A stretch of 64,000 nt of DNA from Calothrix sp. NIES-2098. Lineage in GTDB: Bacteria > Cyanobacteriota > Cyanobacteriia > Cyanobacteriales > Nostocaceae. Location: positions 807,001 to 871,000 of the forward strand of contig AP018172.1 in NCBI GenBank assembly GCA_002368175.1, read 5' to 3'. The notes under the pieces are model-generated. The model was given only the letters and a program-made list of their open reading frames with translations, was not told where the DNA came from and searched no databases. How positions within the stretch are numbered: the first letter of the stretch is position 1; each line of letters begins with the position of its first letter. Position numbers and translations under genes: made by a program. Of the stretch, positions 1 through 8,711 are shown one piece after another.

Positions 1-412
1 ATGGGATTGTGGATTAAACGCAAGCAGAAGCTAGAGCATGAATAATTTAACAAGAGTAGGAAATTTCAATTGCCAATGCATCTACTAGTCTTTTTAGCTG
101 CTGTTGGGCTTTGCAAGCACTATTTATAAGCAATCAATAATATCGCGTCCGTTTAAATAAGCGTTGCTGTTACTGTAGAGTTCGCCGTTGGGCTTCCTCT
201 ACATAAAAATTCGGAGAGTAGCAATCCCAAAAAGATTGCGATCGCGTCTTTTGACTGGCAATGTCACCATATTTAGGGTAAGTTGCCAAATATAAAATTT
301 ACATCGATAAAATTTCAGCAAAAATATATTCAACCTACGTACATTCATACAGCGATCGCATGATTTTCATATTATTTTTATGTAATTGCCACATTTACTT
401 GTTAGACTAATA
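1..412. other. Leading non-coding stretch, possible end of an upstream gene
   Basis: Frame 1 is open from base 1 to a TAA at 43-45 and could be the last 14 codons of a plus-strand gene that begins outside the window, but this cannot be proven. The remainder is AT-rich with two HIP1-type sites and no coding frame that I can support. A -10-like TAGACT at 403-408 lies just before the small RNA below. Confidence 0.4.
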
Positions 413-487
413 TCAAGCAAACATTGAGTTTGCTCCTCACACCATACTGTTACCCTCTTGTTTGTCAATGGCAAGGGGGCTTTTTTA
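413..487 (+). ncRNA. yfr1: Yfr1-like cyanobacterial small RNA
   Basis: The architecture is that of Yfr1: a 5' hairpin (GCAAAC 417-422, loop ATTGA, GTTTGC 428-433), an unpaired stretch with CTCCTCACACC at 433-443, then a terminator hairpin (CCCTCTTG 453-460 with CAAGGGGG 472-479) followed by six T. From memory the family's ultraconserved core is ACTCCTCACAC; here the first base is G because it closes the 5' stem. Known Yfr1 RNAs are short, abundant trans-acting regulators that pair with mRNAs through that core. No protein frame overlaps it. The call is by structure and motif, and the 5' end is approximate. Confidence 0.8.
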
Positions 488-524
488 TGAAAGTTGTCTA
501 GTTAATTTTCAGGGTTACAGCTTG

Positions 525-1388
525 TTAGGGATTGCAGTACATACATTGGCCAGGATCGGCAAACTCTATACCATCAGGAAATAATTTTTTTTGGCTGCAA
601 CCACATTTTTGACATTCATAAATTACAGAATGAACCAAAGTAGTAGGCGAAGCACAAATTGCGCAAGGTAATCCTCTGATTCTTTCTTTAATTTCAAAAC
701 CAGGCATATAACATTGCGGACACTGGCTTTTAATCTTGCTTAACAAGTTATAGGTAGCTTTGGCGATATTTTTCATTCGTGTGGGATTGTAAAGTGCGCG
801 CATATCGGTTTCAAGATGCGCTTTGCCATCTGCTGAATTACTAAACGCCAAATTCAAAGCTACTAAAAATTTTTCTTCAGTATTAATACCTTTAAATATC
901 TCATGGTTATCTTTACCTATTGGATGAAAACTGACAACTAACCCATGTTCTGGAAAACCAACTTTTCTCGCAAAATCATCAGCTTGTTGAATATTCTCCA
1001 CGACCTGATGGTTAAAATTAGTTTCTAGAGACAGTTCTTCACCAATAATTTCTAGGTCGTTTTCTCGGTCTAATAAAATGACTATTTCTCGATTTGAATA
1101 AATATATGGTAGAGATGGATGAGGTGCAAAGCTACCTTCACTGGCAAGAGATAAATTTTCTCCTGTTAGTTCCATTGCTTTTGTCGCTTTTAATTTAGCT
1201 GCTGCAATTTGAGTTCCAGGACGTGCTACCTCTCTAGTAAATGTACCGAATATATCAGTATTAAAATCCTGCGGTACTATAACTTTAATACCTAGCTCCG
1301 GCTCCAAGACTGGGGCAATAACTCTCTGTTTTTGGTGCATCGTCGCCAGTACTGCTACACGATTACTAAATAATTGCCGATCTTTCAT
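525..1388 (-). CDS. DUF6671-like zinc-ribbon protein
   Basis: This 287-residue protein has a C-terminal region with CPQC, CAIC, CQKCGC and CMYC pairs, which looks like two zinc ribbons, after a mixed alpha/beta N-terminal part containing the phrase SFHPIGKDNHEIFKG. I recognise it as similar to cyanobacterial DUF6671 proteins; the function is unknown. The start was set at the ATG at 1388 because a strong AGGAGGT precedes it at a good distance; a longer TTG start at 1421 is less likely. It is monocistronic, with its 3' end facing the small RNA upstream. Confidence 0.75.
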   Translation of the reverse strand: MKDRQLFSNRVAVLATMHQKQRVIAPVLEPELGIKVIVPQDFNTDIFGTFTREVARPGTQIAAAKLKATKAMELTGENLSLASEGSFAPHPSLPYIYSNREIVILLDRENDLEIIGEELSLETNFNHQVVENIQQADDFARKVGFPEHGLVVSFHPIGKDNHEIFKGINTEEKFLVALNLAFSNSADGKAHLETDMRALYNPTRMKNIAKATYNLLSKIKSQCPQCYMPGFEIKERIRGLPCAICASPTTLVHSVIYECQKCGCSQKKLFPDGIEFADPGQCMYCNP

Positions 1389-1724
1389 CGCGAGCTTACC
1401 TCCTGTGTTTAGTTTCAGCAAGATGAGTTTGTCGTACAGCTTAATTCCAAACTTTCATTATCGATGAACACCTTGAAAACGCAATCAATATAGTTCAGTT
1501 AAAGAACTGATTGTAACGGAGGACTTACTTCTAGGGATAATAATTGAGAGAGCGATCGCTCTCTAGGTTCTCGCATACTCAGAAGGTGAGAACTTTTTTT
1601 ACCAGAATCGGGAACTCCAGTTGGATTTTCACTACTTCTGCCGATCGCGGCCCGTTGCTGCCCCAACCCTCGTATGATCGAAAAGAATAGGAACATATTA
1701 ACAGGCAGATTTTTACCGTAAAAC
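1389..1724. other. Divergent intergenic region with extended HIP1 palindrome
   Basis: This spacer separates the divergent zinc-ribbon and Tab2 genes. It holds an 18-bp perfect palindrome AGAGAGCGATCGCTCTCT at 1547-1564 centred on a HIP1 octamer. A minus-strand open frame of 75 codons covers 1499-1726, but it lacks a recognisable product or ribosome site and I do not call it a gene. Confidence 0.6.
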
Positions 1725-2588
1725 ATGGGCAGTATTTGGGAACTCGATTTTTACTCCCGTCCGATTCTGGACGAAAACCAAAAAAAAGTTTGGGAAGTCT
1801 TAGTCTGCGAAAGTCCGTTGGATGTCCGCGCGAAAACAGATTCTTTGTTTCGCTATGCTAAATATTGCCCCAGTACTCAAGTAAATTCAGGTTGGTTGCG
1901 GACGGCGTTACAAGAAGCCATTGACCAAGCACAAGAAGCGCCAATCAAAATCCGCTTTTTCCGCCGCCAAATGAATAATATGATTACTAAAGCCTGCCAA
2001 GATGTAGGGATTCCTGCTCAAGCTAGCCGTCATACTTTAGTGATGAACCAATGGCTACAACAGCGAATGGAGGAAGTTTATCCTCAGGAACCAGGCTATC
2101 AAGCGGTAACTAATCCTTCAGTGCGCTTGGAAAATCCTTTGCCTCAACGTTTACCAGATGCTTTAGAAGGAAATAAATGGGTATTTGTTTCCCTAGAAGC
2201 TTCAGAATTGATGGATATGCCAGAGTGGGAAATTGGTTTTGGTGAAGCTTTTCCTCTAGACTTGGTGCAAGTATCGCTTGAAACCCGCATTCCTGGTGTT
2301 TTGATCTTCTCACCTAGAGCCTTGCCGATCGCAGGCTGGATGTCTGGTTTAGATTTAGCTTACTTAAAATTTGACACGAGTGTTGGTGCAAGATTACTGT
2401 TAGAAACTGGTGTGACAGAAAGCTGGATTTTGGCCAATATCAAAAACCCTCAAACTTTAGCTGAAGCCAAAGGTTTTGAAGCAGCCAAGCAAAAAGCTAA
2501 TGGAGTGCATTTTATCGGCGTACAGTCCGATCCTCAAGCAGAATCTTTTGCTGGATTTTGGCTGTTGCAAGAGGTCAATCTGCCGTAA
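1725..2588 (+). CDS. Tab2/Atab2 family RNA-binding protein
   Basis: The 287-residue protein begins MGSIWELDFYSRPI and contains conserved-looking blocks KIRFFRRQMNNMI and PEWEIGFGEAFPLDLV typical of the Tab2 family. The Chlamydomonas and plant members bind RNA and support translation of photosystem I or II reaction-centre subunits; the cyanobacterial role is less defined. It has no signal peptide or membrane segment, so it should be cytosolic. Length and N-terminus fit the family, so the start is secure. The next gene lies 200 bp downstream on the same strand and is probably transcribed separately. Confidence 0.85.
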   Translation: MGSIWELDFYSRPILDENQKKVWEVLVCESPLDVRAKTDSLFRYAKYCPSTQVNSGWLRTALQEAIDQAQEAPIKIRFFRRQMNNMITKACQDVGIPAQASRHTLVMNQWLQQRMEEVYPQEPGYQAVTNPSVRLENPLPQRLPDALEGNKWVFVSLEASELMDMPEWEIGFGEAFPLDLVQVSLETRIPGVLIFSPRALPIAGWMSGLDLAYLKFDTSVGARLLLETGVTESWILANIKNPQTLAEAKGFEAAKQKANGVHFIGVQSDPQAESFAGFWLLQEVNLP

Positions 2589-2788
2589 AGTATTGGCAGA
2601 GTAGTGGGGGAATCGGTATGAGGATCAACGGCAAGGGTAAGAAGCACCTTGACGAATGACTGGTCATTATTGGCTAATTACTTGTAAATAAGCCAAAAGG
2701 GTAAGGGCTGATAAATGTCGATGATTTGAGATAATGATCTGCGTTCCTCTGCGGTTCAAAATCCACAATCCATAATTTACCAAGGGTC

Positions 2789-4102
2789 ATGGGTTCTGAA
2801 AATTTGTCACAAGATACGCTAGCAGAACATCTGCTGGAGCTAGCCATTAAGTCTGGAGCAGAAGCCGCTGAAGTGTATCAGTCGCGATCGCTTTCTCGAC
2901 CAATATTTTTTGAGGCCAACCGCCTCAAGCAGCTCGAAACTAGCCAATCTGAAGGTACAGCACTGCGGTTGTGGCGTAATGGCCGCCCCGGACTCACTGT
3001 GGCTTACGGTTCCGTAGAACCGCAAGCGATGGTAGAACGCTCTCTAGCCTTGAGTCAACTTAATCAACCAGAACCAGTGGAGTTGGGAACTAACTCTCAG
3101 CCATCCTATCCAGACTTAGGAAAAAGTGTGCCGATAGAGGTTTTGGTCAACTGGGGTAAAGAAGCGATCGCTCTGGTTCGAGATGCTTATCCAGATGTAC
3201 TTTGCAATAGCGATTGGGAATGTGATGTGGAAAACACTAGACTTGTCAATACCGCAGGTCTAGATTGTTACTACACAGATACAACCCTCAGCTGCTATAT
3301 GTCAGCTGAATGGATACGAGGCGATGATTTTTTGAGCGTTTCTGATGGTCAAACTCAACGGGACGAACTCGACCCGGAAAAACTTGCTTACCAAATTTTA
3401 CAACGGTTAATTTGGGCTAGAGAAAACGTCTCACCTCCTAGCGGTCGCGTTCCAGTTTTATTCACATCTAAAGCTGCTGATATGCTCTGGGGTACGGTGC
3501 AAGCAGCCTTGAATGGCAAACGCGTTCTGGAAAAAGCTTCGCCTTGGGCGGAACGCGTGGGTAAGCCAGTCGTTGCACCTAGCCTCACTCTCTACCAAGA
3601 CCCCGAAGCCGGGCCTTACAGTTGTCCTTTTGATGATGAAGGTTCTCCTACCCAGCCTCTAGTATTTATCCAAAATGGAGTATTACAAAATTTTTATTGC
3701 GATCGCACTACCGGACGTCAACTAGGTATTGGTAGCACGGGTAATGGTTTTCGCCCCAGTTTGGGTAGTTATCCTTCTCCCGGTTTATTTAATTTTTTGA
3801 TTCAGCCGAGTTCTACATCACTACAAGATCTGATTCAACAAATAGATGATGGCTTGATTGTCGATCAAATGCTAGGTGGAGGTGGCGGTATTTCTGGTGA
3901 CTTTTCTATCAATATTGATTTAGGCTATCGCGTACAAAATGGTCAGGTAATTGGACGCGTTAAAGATACAATGGTTGCGGGTAATATCTACTCAGCTCTC
4001 AAACAATTAGTAACCCTAGGTGGCGATGCTGATTGGAATGGTTCTTGTTACACTCCCTCCCTCATAGTAGAAGGACTCTCGACTACCAGTAGAAATAATT
4101 AA
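2789..4102 (+). CDS. TldD/PmbA family protein, TldE-like
   Basis: This 437-residue protein resembles the TldD/TldE (PmbA) family: an N-terminal region with FEANRLKQLETSQSEGTALR, a central ALNGKRVLEKASPWAERVG segment and a C-terminal GGGGGISGDFSINIDLGYRVQNG block. The HExxxH zinc motif of the TldD catalytic subunit is absent, so it should be the non-catalytic TldE/PmbA-type partner. In other bacteria the TldD/E heterodimer is a protease that trims peptides such as microcin B17 or CcdA. No TldD gene is adjacent, so the partner must be elsewhere. The start is an ATG at 2789. Confidence 0.85.
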   Translation: MGSENLSQDTLAEHLLELAIKSGAEAAEVYQSRSLSRPIFFEANRLKQLETSQSEGTALRLWRNGRPGLTVAYGSVEPQAMVERSLALSQLNQPEPVELGTNSQPSYPDLGKSVPIEVLVNWGKEAIALVRDAYPDVLCNSDWECDVENTRLVNTAGLDCYYTDTTLSCYMSAEWIRGDDFLSVSDGQTQRDELDPEKLAYQILQRLIWARENVSPPSGRVPVLFTSKAADMLWGTVQAALNGKRVLEKASPWAERVGKPVVAPSLTLYQDPEAGPYSCPFDDEGSPTQPLVFIQNGVLQNFYCDRTTGRQLGIGSTGNGFRPSLGSYPSPGLFNFLIQPSSTSLQDLIQQIDDGLIVDQMLGGGGGISGDFSINIDLGYRVQNGQVIGRVKDTMVAGNIYSALKQLVTLGGDADWNGSCYTPSLIVEGLSTTSRNN

Positions 4103-4429
4103 ATATTTACGAACATTGCAGGATTGTAGTTGTTGGGTGCGTTATCGCAAAGTGCAACGCACCATTCATCTACTGAAATTTGTGAGAAAAAACGAACACA
4201 AATTTTTTTTTAATTTTACTCAGGCATTTTTCAGACAAGCTCATGCTCAAGATTTCATCCTTCCTAACTCTGCAATTAGGGTGAGAAAAATGTAAAAAAT
4301 ATTGAGCCAGCAAATAGAGTTTATCAATTCATTCGATCGGGAGATTTTAGGAGTAACTCTCATTACATTTTTAGGGCTGCTGAATAGGAACTATATAATG
4401 AAGCCCTTCACTTTCAGTGAAACCTAAAA
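4103..4429. other. Intergenic region with dispersed GGTGCGTT hairpin
   Basis: The spacer contains GGTGCGTT (4136-4143) and its inverted copy AACGCACC (4156-4163), a widespread bacterial dispersed hairpin that recurs imperfectly at 57399-57426. The remainder is AT-rich with a long T tract near 4203. I see no additional gene. Confidence 0.6.
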
Positions 4430-5518
4430 ATGAACTTCAAATCGCAGAACGTTAGCTCAAACCGTAAGTCTAAAACTTTTAATAACCCAGAGCGTTTTAT
4501 CGAAGGTTGGTATTGGGCAATGCCTGCTAATAATCTACGGGTAGGTGAAGTTAAGTCTATCACTTTATTAGGTAGGGATCTAGTAATGTATCGAGGTAAA
4601 GATAGAAAAGCTGTTACTATTGATGCTTACTGTCCACATATGGGCGCTCATTTAGGCGATGGTAAAGTTGAGGGTAATGAACTACGCTGTTTCTTCCACC
4701 ATTGGAAATTCGATCGTGAAGGATTTTGTATTGATATTCCCTGTTTAGATGAACCGCTTCCGATCAAGTTAAAATCTTGGCCTACCGCAGAGAAATACGG
4801 GATGATTTGGGTATGGACTGGGGAAATTCCACTACAACCTCTGCCTTTTATACCAGAGTTAGAACAAAAAGAATGTGATGTCGCTATTTTTTCTCATTTT
4901 GTTACTAACTCTCATCCCCATGTAGTAATTGTTAACGCTATCGATACTCAACATTTCAATACAGTTCACAAACTGCCATTAGAAATTATCTTTGAACAAC
5001 AAGAGCTAAATCAAAATGCTATTACCTTCAGCAATACAACACGAGGTAGAGAAGGTTCTCTTTTGATCAAGCTTATTCGTCCTTTTTACAAAAATGCTAT
5101 TACTTATAATGTTTGTTATTGGTATGGCGGCACTAGCATAGTAACATTGGGACCTGATTTCCTGCATTTGCATATTATGTTTACTCTGCGCCTCTTAGAA
5201 GGAGGAAAGACTGAAGGACGTACTATATTGATGATTAAAAAACGTCAGGGAATTTTTGGTTGGTTATGTAATCAAATTGTGCTATGGCTAGCTAATATCT
5301 TGGGTCAAATTTTTCTTACAGGTGATGCAAAGCTGTTTGAGAAAATGCAGTTTAATTTGAAAACTCCGATAAAAGCAGATCGCTCGATCGTACAGTTTAT
5401 CAACCATCTAGAAAGACAAACAGCCCTATATTGGGGAAGTTGGCAACAAGTGCGTTCTCTGCGTGATGAAGAAGCTAGAGATAATCGCGATAAATGGCGA
5501 GATGCACTTAATGACTAA
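4430..5518 (+). CDS. Rieske non-haem iron oxygenase (alpha-subunit type)
   Basis: The 362-residue protein has an N-terminal Rieske domain with CPHMGAHL (about residues 67-74) and CFFHHW (about 86-91), the C-x-H...C-x2-H pattern that holds a 2Fe-2S cluster. Further on, NAIDTQHFNTVH provides the D-x2-H-x4-H ligands of the mononuclear iron site. This matches ring-hydroxylating or sterol/chlorophyll-oxygenase-like enzymes that need an external reductase, none of which is adjacent. The C-terminal half contains a hydrophobic patch (about 280-295). The substrate cannot be inferred. It is a single-gene unit convergent with the caspase-like gene. Confidence 0.85.
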   Translation: MNFKSQNVSSNRKSKTFNNPERFIEGWYWAMPANNLRVGEVKSITLLGRDLVMYRGKDRKAVTIDAYCPHMGAHLGDGKVEGNELRCFFHHWKFDREGFCIDIPCLDEPLPIKLKSWPTAEKYGMIWVWTGEIPLQPLPFIPELEQKECDVAIFSHFVTNSHPHVVIVNAIDTQHFNTVHKLPLEIIFEQQELNQNAITFSNTTRGREGSLLIKLIRPFYKNAITYNVCYWYGGTSIVTLGPDFLHLHIMFTLRLLEGGKTEGRTILMIKKRQGIFGWLCNQIVLWLANILGQIFLTGDAKLFEKMQFNLKTPIKADRSIVQFINHLERQTALYWGSWQQVRSLRDEEARDNRDKWRDALND

Positions 5519-5681
5519 TTTAATGTGTGTCTAATTGGTAATTTGTTATTTGTCCCCCAAACTCCCCACACACCCTTCTTGTTCCTCACTCCCCCTATTG
5601 TCCAAACCTGCATATTAGGTTTGAAATTACTGTAAAATTTTGGATTTTGTTTTTAATTATTTTTTAGGCTACCATTTACAT

Positions 5682-5705
5682 AAAAAGAAGTGGCAAAGCC
5701 ACTTC
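5682..5705 (-). terminator. Rho-independent terminator of the caspase-like gene
   Basis: GAAGTGGC (5687-5694) pairs perfectly with GCCACTTC (5698-5705) around an AAA loop. Read on the minus strand the hairpin is followed by TTTTT, so it ends the minus-strand gene at 5807. Confidence 0.8.
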
Positions 5706-5806
5706 GTAATTCCCAGGTAGAACCTAGAATCGAGTATAACCATTCTAAAAACTGGAAATAGTATAAATCAACACTGATTAACTGTATTTAAACATTTCAG
5801 TGCCGA

Positions 5807-6847
5807 TTACTGTAATTCTGATTCAAGCCGATCGAGTTCATCGCCTAGATGAGCCAGTTTTGCCTCTTCATTAAGTAGCTGCTGTTCTAATTGAAACTTA
5901 ACTGCTGTTCCAGCCTCAATTGCTAAAGCTTGCCGCATCTGCTTTACTTTTTCATTGCGAAGATTCCATTCTGCTTGCAGTGCATATAATCTCTGTTGCG
6001 ATCGCCTGCGTTGTCCAGCAGTTAAACCTAAATAAATTGGGGTAGTTTGTCTAGTTACACTTTCACCAGGTAAAAATTTACTTCCACCTGCGTAGTAACA
6101 AAGCGGGAAATTATCACCCAAATCCAGCACTTTATTCACAAAGGGGTGCTGTGGCCCCGAAGCCCTTTTCGGTACTTGGTCAAATAAGTACACTAAAATA
6201 TCCAAAATTCGAGCATAGCCATCTTGATTAAATGCGGCTTTTCCTTGCAAGGCTTCTAACAAGCAATCGGTAAAAGCACTATAAGGCTGACCCGTGTAAG
6301 AATATTCATCTTCTCGTGAGGAAGCAACCACAACTCTACCGCTTCCTGTTCCCAGCACATTCAACAATTCTGGGGGTAAAGGTGATTTGACAAACACTTC
6401 CCCTGGTTCCTTCAACGCCGGAACGCCGCCAGCGTGACAGCAATCTAATAAAACTACCAGCTTACGAGGTGTAATTGCTTCAATTTTTTGGGTAAATTCT
6501 AAACCTGATATAGCAGTATTTGCACGTTGGCTGGGGTCGTAACCATACGGTACAAGGAAGTATTCATTGGTGCGCTTGATGCGTCCACCATGACCAGAGT
6601 AGTAAATGATGACAGTTGCATCGGGATTTTGATGTACTTGAGTGATGATTTGGTCAAAAGCTGCGAGAATATTTTGCCGAGTTGCAGCGGTTTCGGTTAG
6701 CAGCGTCACCTGTGCTGGGGGATAAGCGGCGCGATTCGGATCGATCAATACATCTCTTAAGGCTGTTGCATCTTTGACAGTGACAGCTAAATCTGCGCCT
6801 ACGCCAATAAGTAATGCATAACCGTTAGAGAAAGTTGCGTTTGTCAT
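5807..6847 (-). CDS. Caspase-like (metacaspase) protease with coiled-coil tail
   Basis: The 346-residue protein carries a C14 caspase-like domain: GYALLIGVGAD near the start, the catalytic histidine in IIYYSGHGG (about H86) and the catalytic cysteine in LLDCCHAGG (about C137). After the domain (about residue 255) comes a charged helical segment of about 70 residues (RRRSQQRLYALQAEWNLR through LDRLESELQ). It resembles the helical effector-associated modules that join cyanobacterial conflict-system proteins. The start was put at the ATG at 6847, which follows CAGGGT; an upstream TTG at 6871 is weaker. No NTPase partner is adjacent. Confidence 0.85.
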   Translation of the reverse strand: MTNATFSNGYALLIGVGADLAVTVKDATALRDVLIDPNRAAYPPAQVTLLTETAATRQNILAAFDQIITQVHQNPDATVIIYYSGHGGRIKRTNEYFLVPYGYDPSQRANTAISGLEFTQKIEAITPRKLVVLLDCCHAGGVPALKEPGEVFVKSPLPPELLNVLGTGSGRVVVASSREDEYSYTGQPYSAFTDCLLEALQGKAAFNQDGYARILDILVYLFDQVPKRASGPQHPFVNKVLDLGDNFPLCYYAGGSKFLPGESVTRQTTPIYLGLTAGQRRRSQQRLYALQAEWNLRNEKVKQMRQALAIEAGTAVKFQLEQQLLNEEAKLAHLGDELDRLESELQ

Positions 6848-7498
6848 ACCCTGTTTGATGATGATGTTCAATGCGTAGCTGCTTTGTAGGCTGTCGTTAA
6901 ATATCCGCCTTTCATACTCTATAACAAGCTGTCCTTACTACAGAGGAAAGCGATCGCCTGTTTGACTCGATAAATTTGTCAGGCTGTGCGATGTCTTCTG
7001 CTGTTGGAGATGCTACGCGTAGCTTGCTTCCCCGCAGGGATACGGCAAATCAGAACGCACTTACTTTATAAGTGAAAATCCTTACTTAAAACGAATATCT
7101 ATATTATCGGAGTGACAATTTAGCTAACTGCCCTTTCTTTCTAGATCTGAAGCATCTCTATTCAGCTAGATCTCATTTATATAGTTACTTCAATCATTCA
7201 TTTAACATTTCCAGAAAAAGTATTAACAATATAGCTAGAAGATGCCCTAATTCTTGAAGAAGCCAAAAATCTAAGTATTTAGATTTTGCTGAGTTAAACT
7301 TGCATAAATTCTTGATCCCTGACAGATAAATATACAGGGTGGATGATTTAACTTTTTTACAAAGTACTAATAACTTGGGTTTGATCCCAAACATCAGAAA
7401 TGCGTAGCTGCAAACCAGCTTGCGATCGGACATCGCATAAATAGCATTTCAGTCCCTGCCAGTCTGAATCAAGTTTATCTATATATAAAGAGAATATT
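6848..7498. other. Intergenic region with dispersed cyanobacterial repeats
   Basis: The stretch contains a short dispersed repeat common in filamentous cyanobacteria (GGAGATGCTACGCGTAGC at 7007-7024 followed by CTTGCTTCCCCGCAGGG) and a duplicated AATGCGTAGCTGC (near 6870 and 7399). A minus-strand open frame at 7194-7433 has no recognisable product and an AT-driven composition, so I do not call it. No RNA gene was recognised. Confidence 0.5.
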
Positions 7499-8257
7499 AT
7501 GCTAGCTAACAATACTGACGAAGTTATCCAGTACTTAGACGCTATTATTGCTGAAGCTATAGAAGAACGTAGCCGTAGAGGATTTTTTGCTGCACTTTAT
7601 CGTCAAGTAACTTTGAAAGTGAAGATAGGCATTAAACATGGCTTTTTTGACAATGCGGCCAGAATGGAAGAGTTCACTACACAATTTGCTAATCGTTACT
7701 TTCGTGCTTGGGATGATTACCAAAAAAATATCAAATCAACGCGAAGCTGGCAAAGCACATTCGATGCAGTGCAAAAATCAGAGTTACTAATTGCGCAACA
7801 CTTACTATTAGCAATTAATGCTCATATTAATTTAGATTTAGGTATTGTAGCTGCTGAACTTTGTCCTGGGGATAAACTACAAACTTTACAAGATGACTTT
7901 ATTAAAATTAACGCTATTCTTAGCGATTTGCTTGAGCCTGTCGAGTTGGTTCTAGGGCAACTGTCGCCTTTAATTGAAATTTTAGATAAGTTTGGCGGTA
8001 AAAAAGATGAAGTTATTTTCAATTTTAGCATTCGCAAGGCTCGTCAGGAAGCTTGGAATAATGCGAAAATCTTGGCTTACCAAACTCCTGATATACAACA
8101 AGCGATCGTCAAAATAATTGATAGTAAAGTAGCATTTTTAGGATGCGCGATCGCCAATCCTAGCCGTACTTTTGATAGAGCACTAGATCTGATAAAAAAA
8201 TCTGAAAGTGATGATGTGATTGCTATTATCAATGCTCTCAATACTATTGCTGATTGA
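7499..8257 (+). CDS. DUF5995-like alpha-helical protein
   Basis: This 252-residue, almost entirely helical protein contains ALYRQVTLKVKIGI, QFANRYFRAWDDYQ and the phrase LLAINAHINLDLGIVAAE, which I associate with the DUF5995 family of unknown function. It has no signal peptide or membrane segment. The histidine-containing NAHINLDLG block could be a ligand or metal site, but that is a guess. The gene stands alone, ahead of a 10-bp-stem terminator, and its ATG is preceded by AAAGAGAA. Confidence 0.65.
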   Translation: MLANNTDEVIQYLDAIIAEAIEERSRRGFFAALYRQVTLKVKIGIKHGFFDNAARMEEFTTQFANRYFRAWDDYQKNIKSTRSWQSTFDAVQKSELLIAQHLLLAINAHINLDLGIVAAELCPGDKLQTLQDDFIKINAILSDLLEPVELVLGQLSPLIEILDKFGGKKDEVIFNFSIRKARQEAWNNAKILAYQTPDIQQAIVKIIDSKVAFLGCAIANPSRTFDRALDLIKKSESDDVIAIINALNTIAD

Positions 8258-8274
8258 ATACATGACAAACAAAA

Positions 8275-8310
8275 ATATGGTGGGTGATGCCCACCATATC
8301 TAGATTTTTA
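8275..8310 (+). terminator. Terminator hairpin after the DUF5995-like gene
   Basis: ATATGGTGGG (8275-8284) pairs perfectly with CCCACCATAT (8290-8299) around TGATG. A T-rich stretch begins at 8305 on the plus strand and five A precede the stem, so it could work in either direction. Confidence 0.65.
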
Positions 8311-8711
8311 TTAAGAATTTAACGACTTTATATATCACTGCTGTCATATCCATTCATCAAAGCCCCACACTAATAAAGTTGCTATCAGTCTAACTCCACA
8401 AAATAAGTTTTTGTATAAAAAGATATTGAAATACTGGAAAAAATTCGGAAAACACTTTTATTACCATCTCAGGAAATATCAACACGCTTAATGGTTAATA
8501 CAGGATTTATTTGTACTAAAACTTTTACCAAACAAGGGTTTACAGCGTTTACATCTATTATCACACTAGCGTCATCTTCAGAGCGATCGCAACGGTAAGC
8601 TATGCTAATGCTTGACAAATATTTATTGAAAATATTTTATTATTTCATTAGACATGAGAATAAAAAGTTAAAAAAAAACTAGTTCTACGCATTTTGAACT
8701 GAATTACCTGT
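8311..8711. other. Intergenic region, possible minus-strand coding remnant
   Basis: No complete gene is visible. On the minus strand from about 8617 down to a TGA at 8469-8471 one frame is open for about 49 codons and reads like real protein (it includes CDRSEDDASVIIDVNAVNP), but it lacks an ATG. It may be a gene remnant or a small TTG-start gene. Confidence 0.35.

Noticed and set aside
1499..1726. Minus-strand 75-codon frame before the Tab2 gene
   Set aside because: It has no ribosome site or recognisable product and crosses a HIP1 palindrome; it covers what must be the divergent promoters.
7194..7433. Minus-strand 79-codon frame in a long gap
   Set aside because: The composition is AT-driven, there is no plausible start signal, and it contains repeat remnants.
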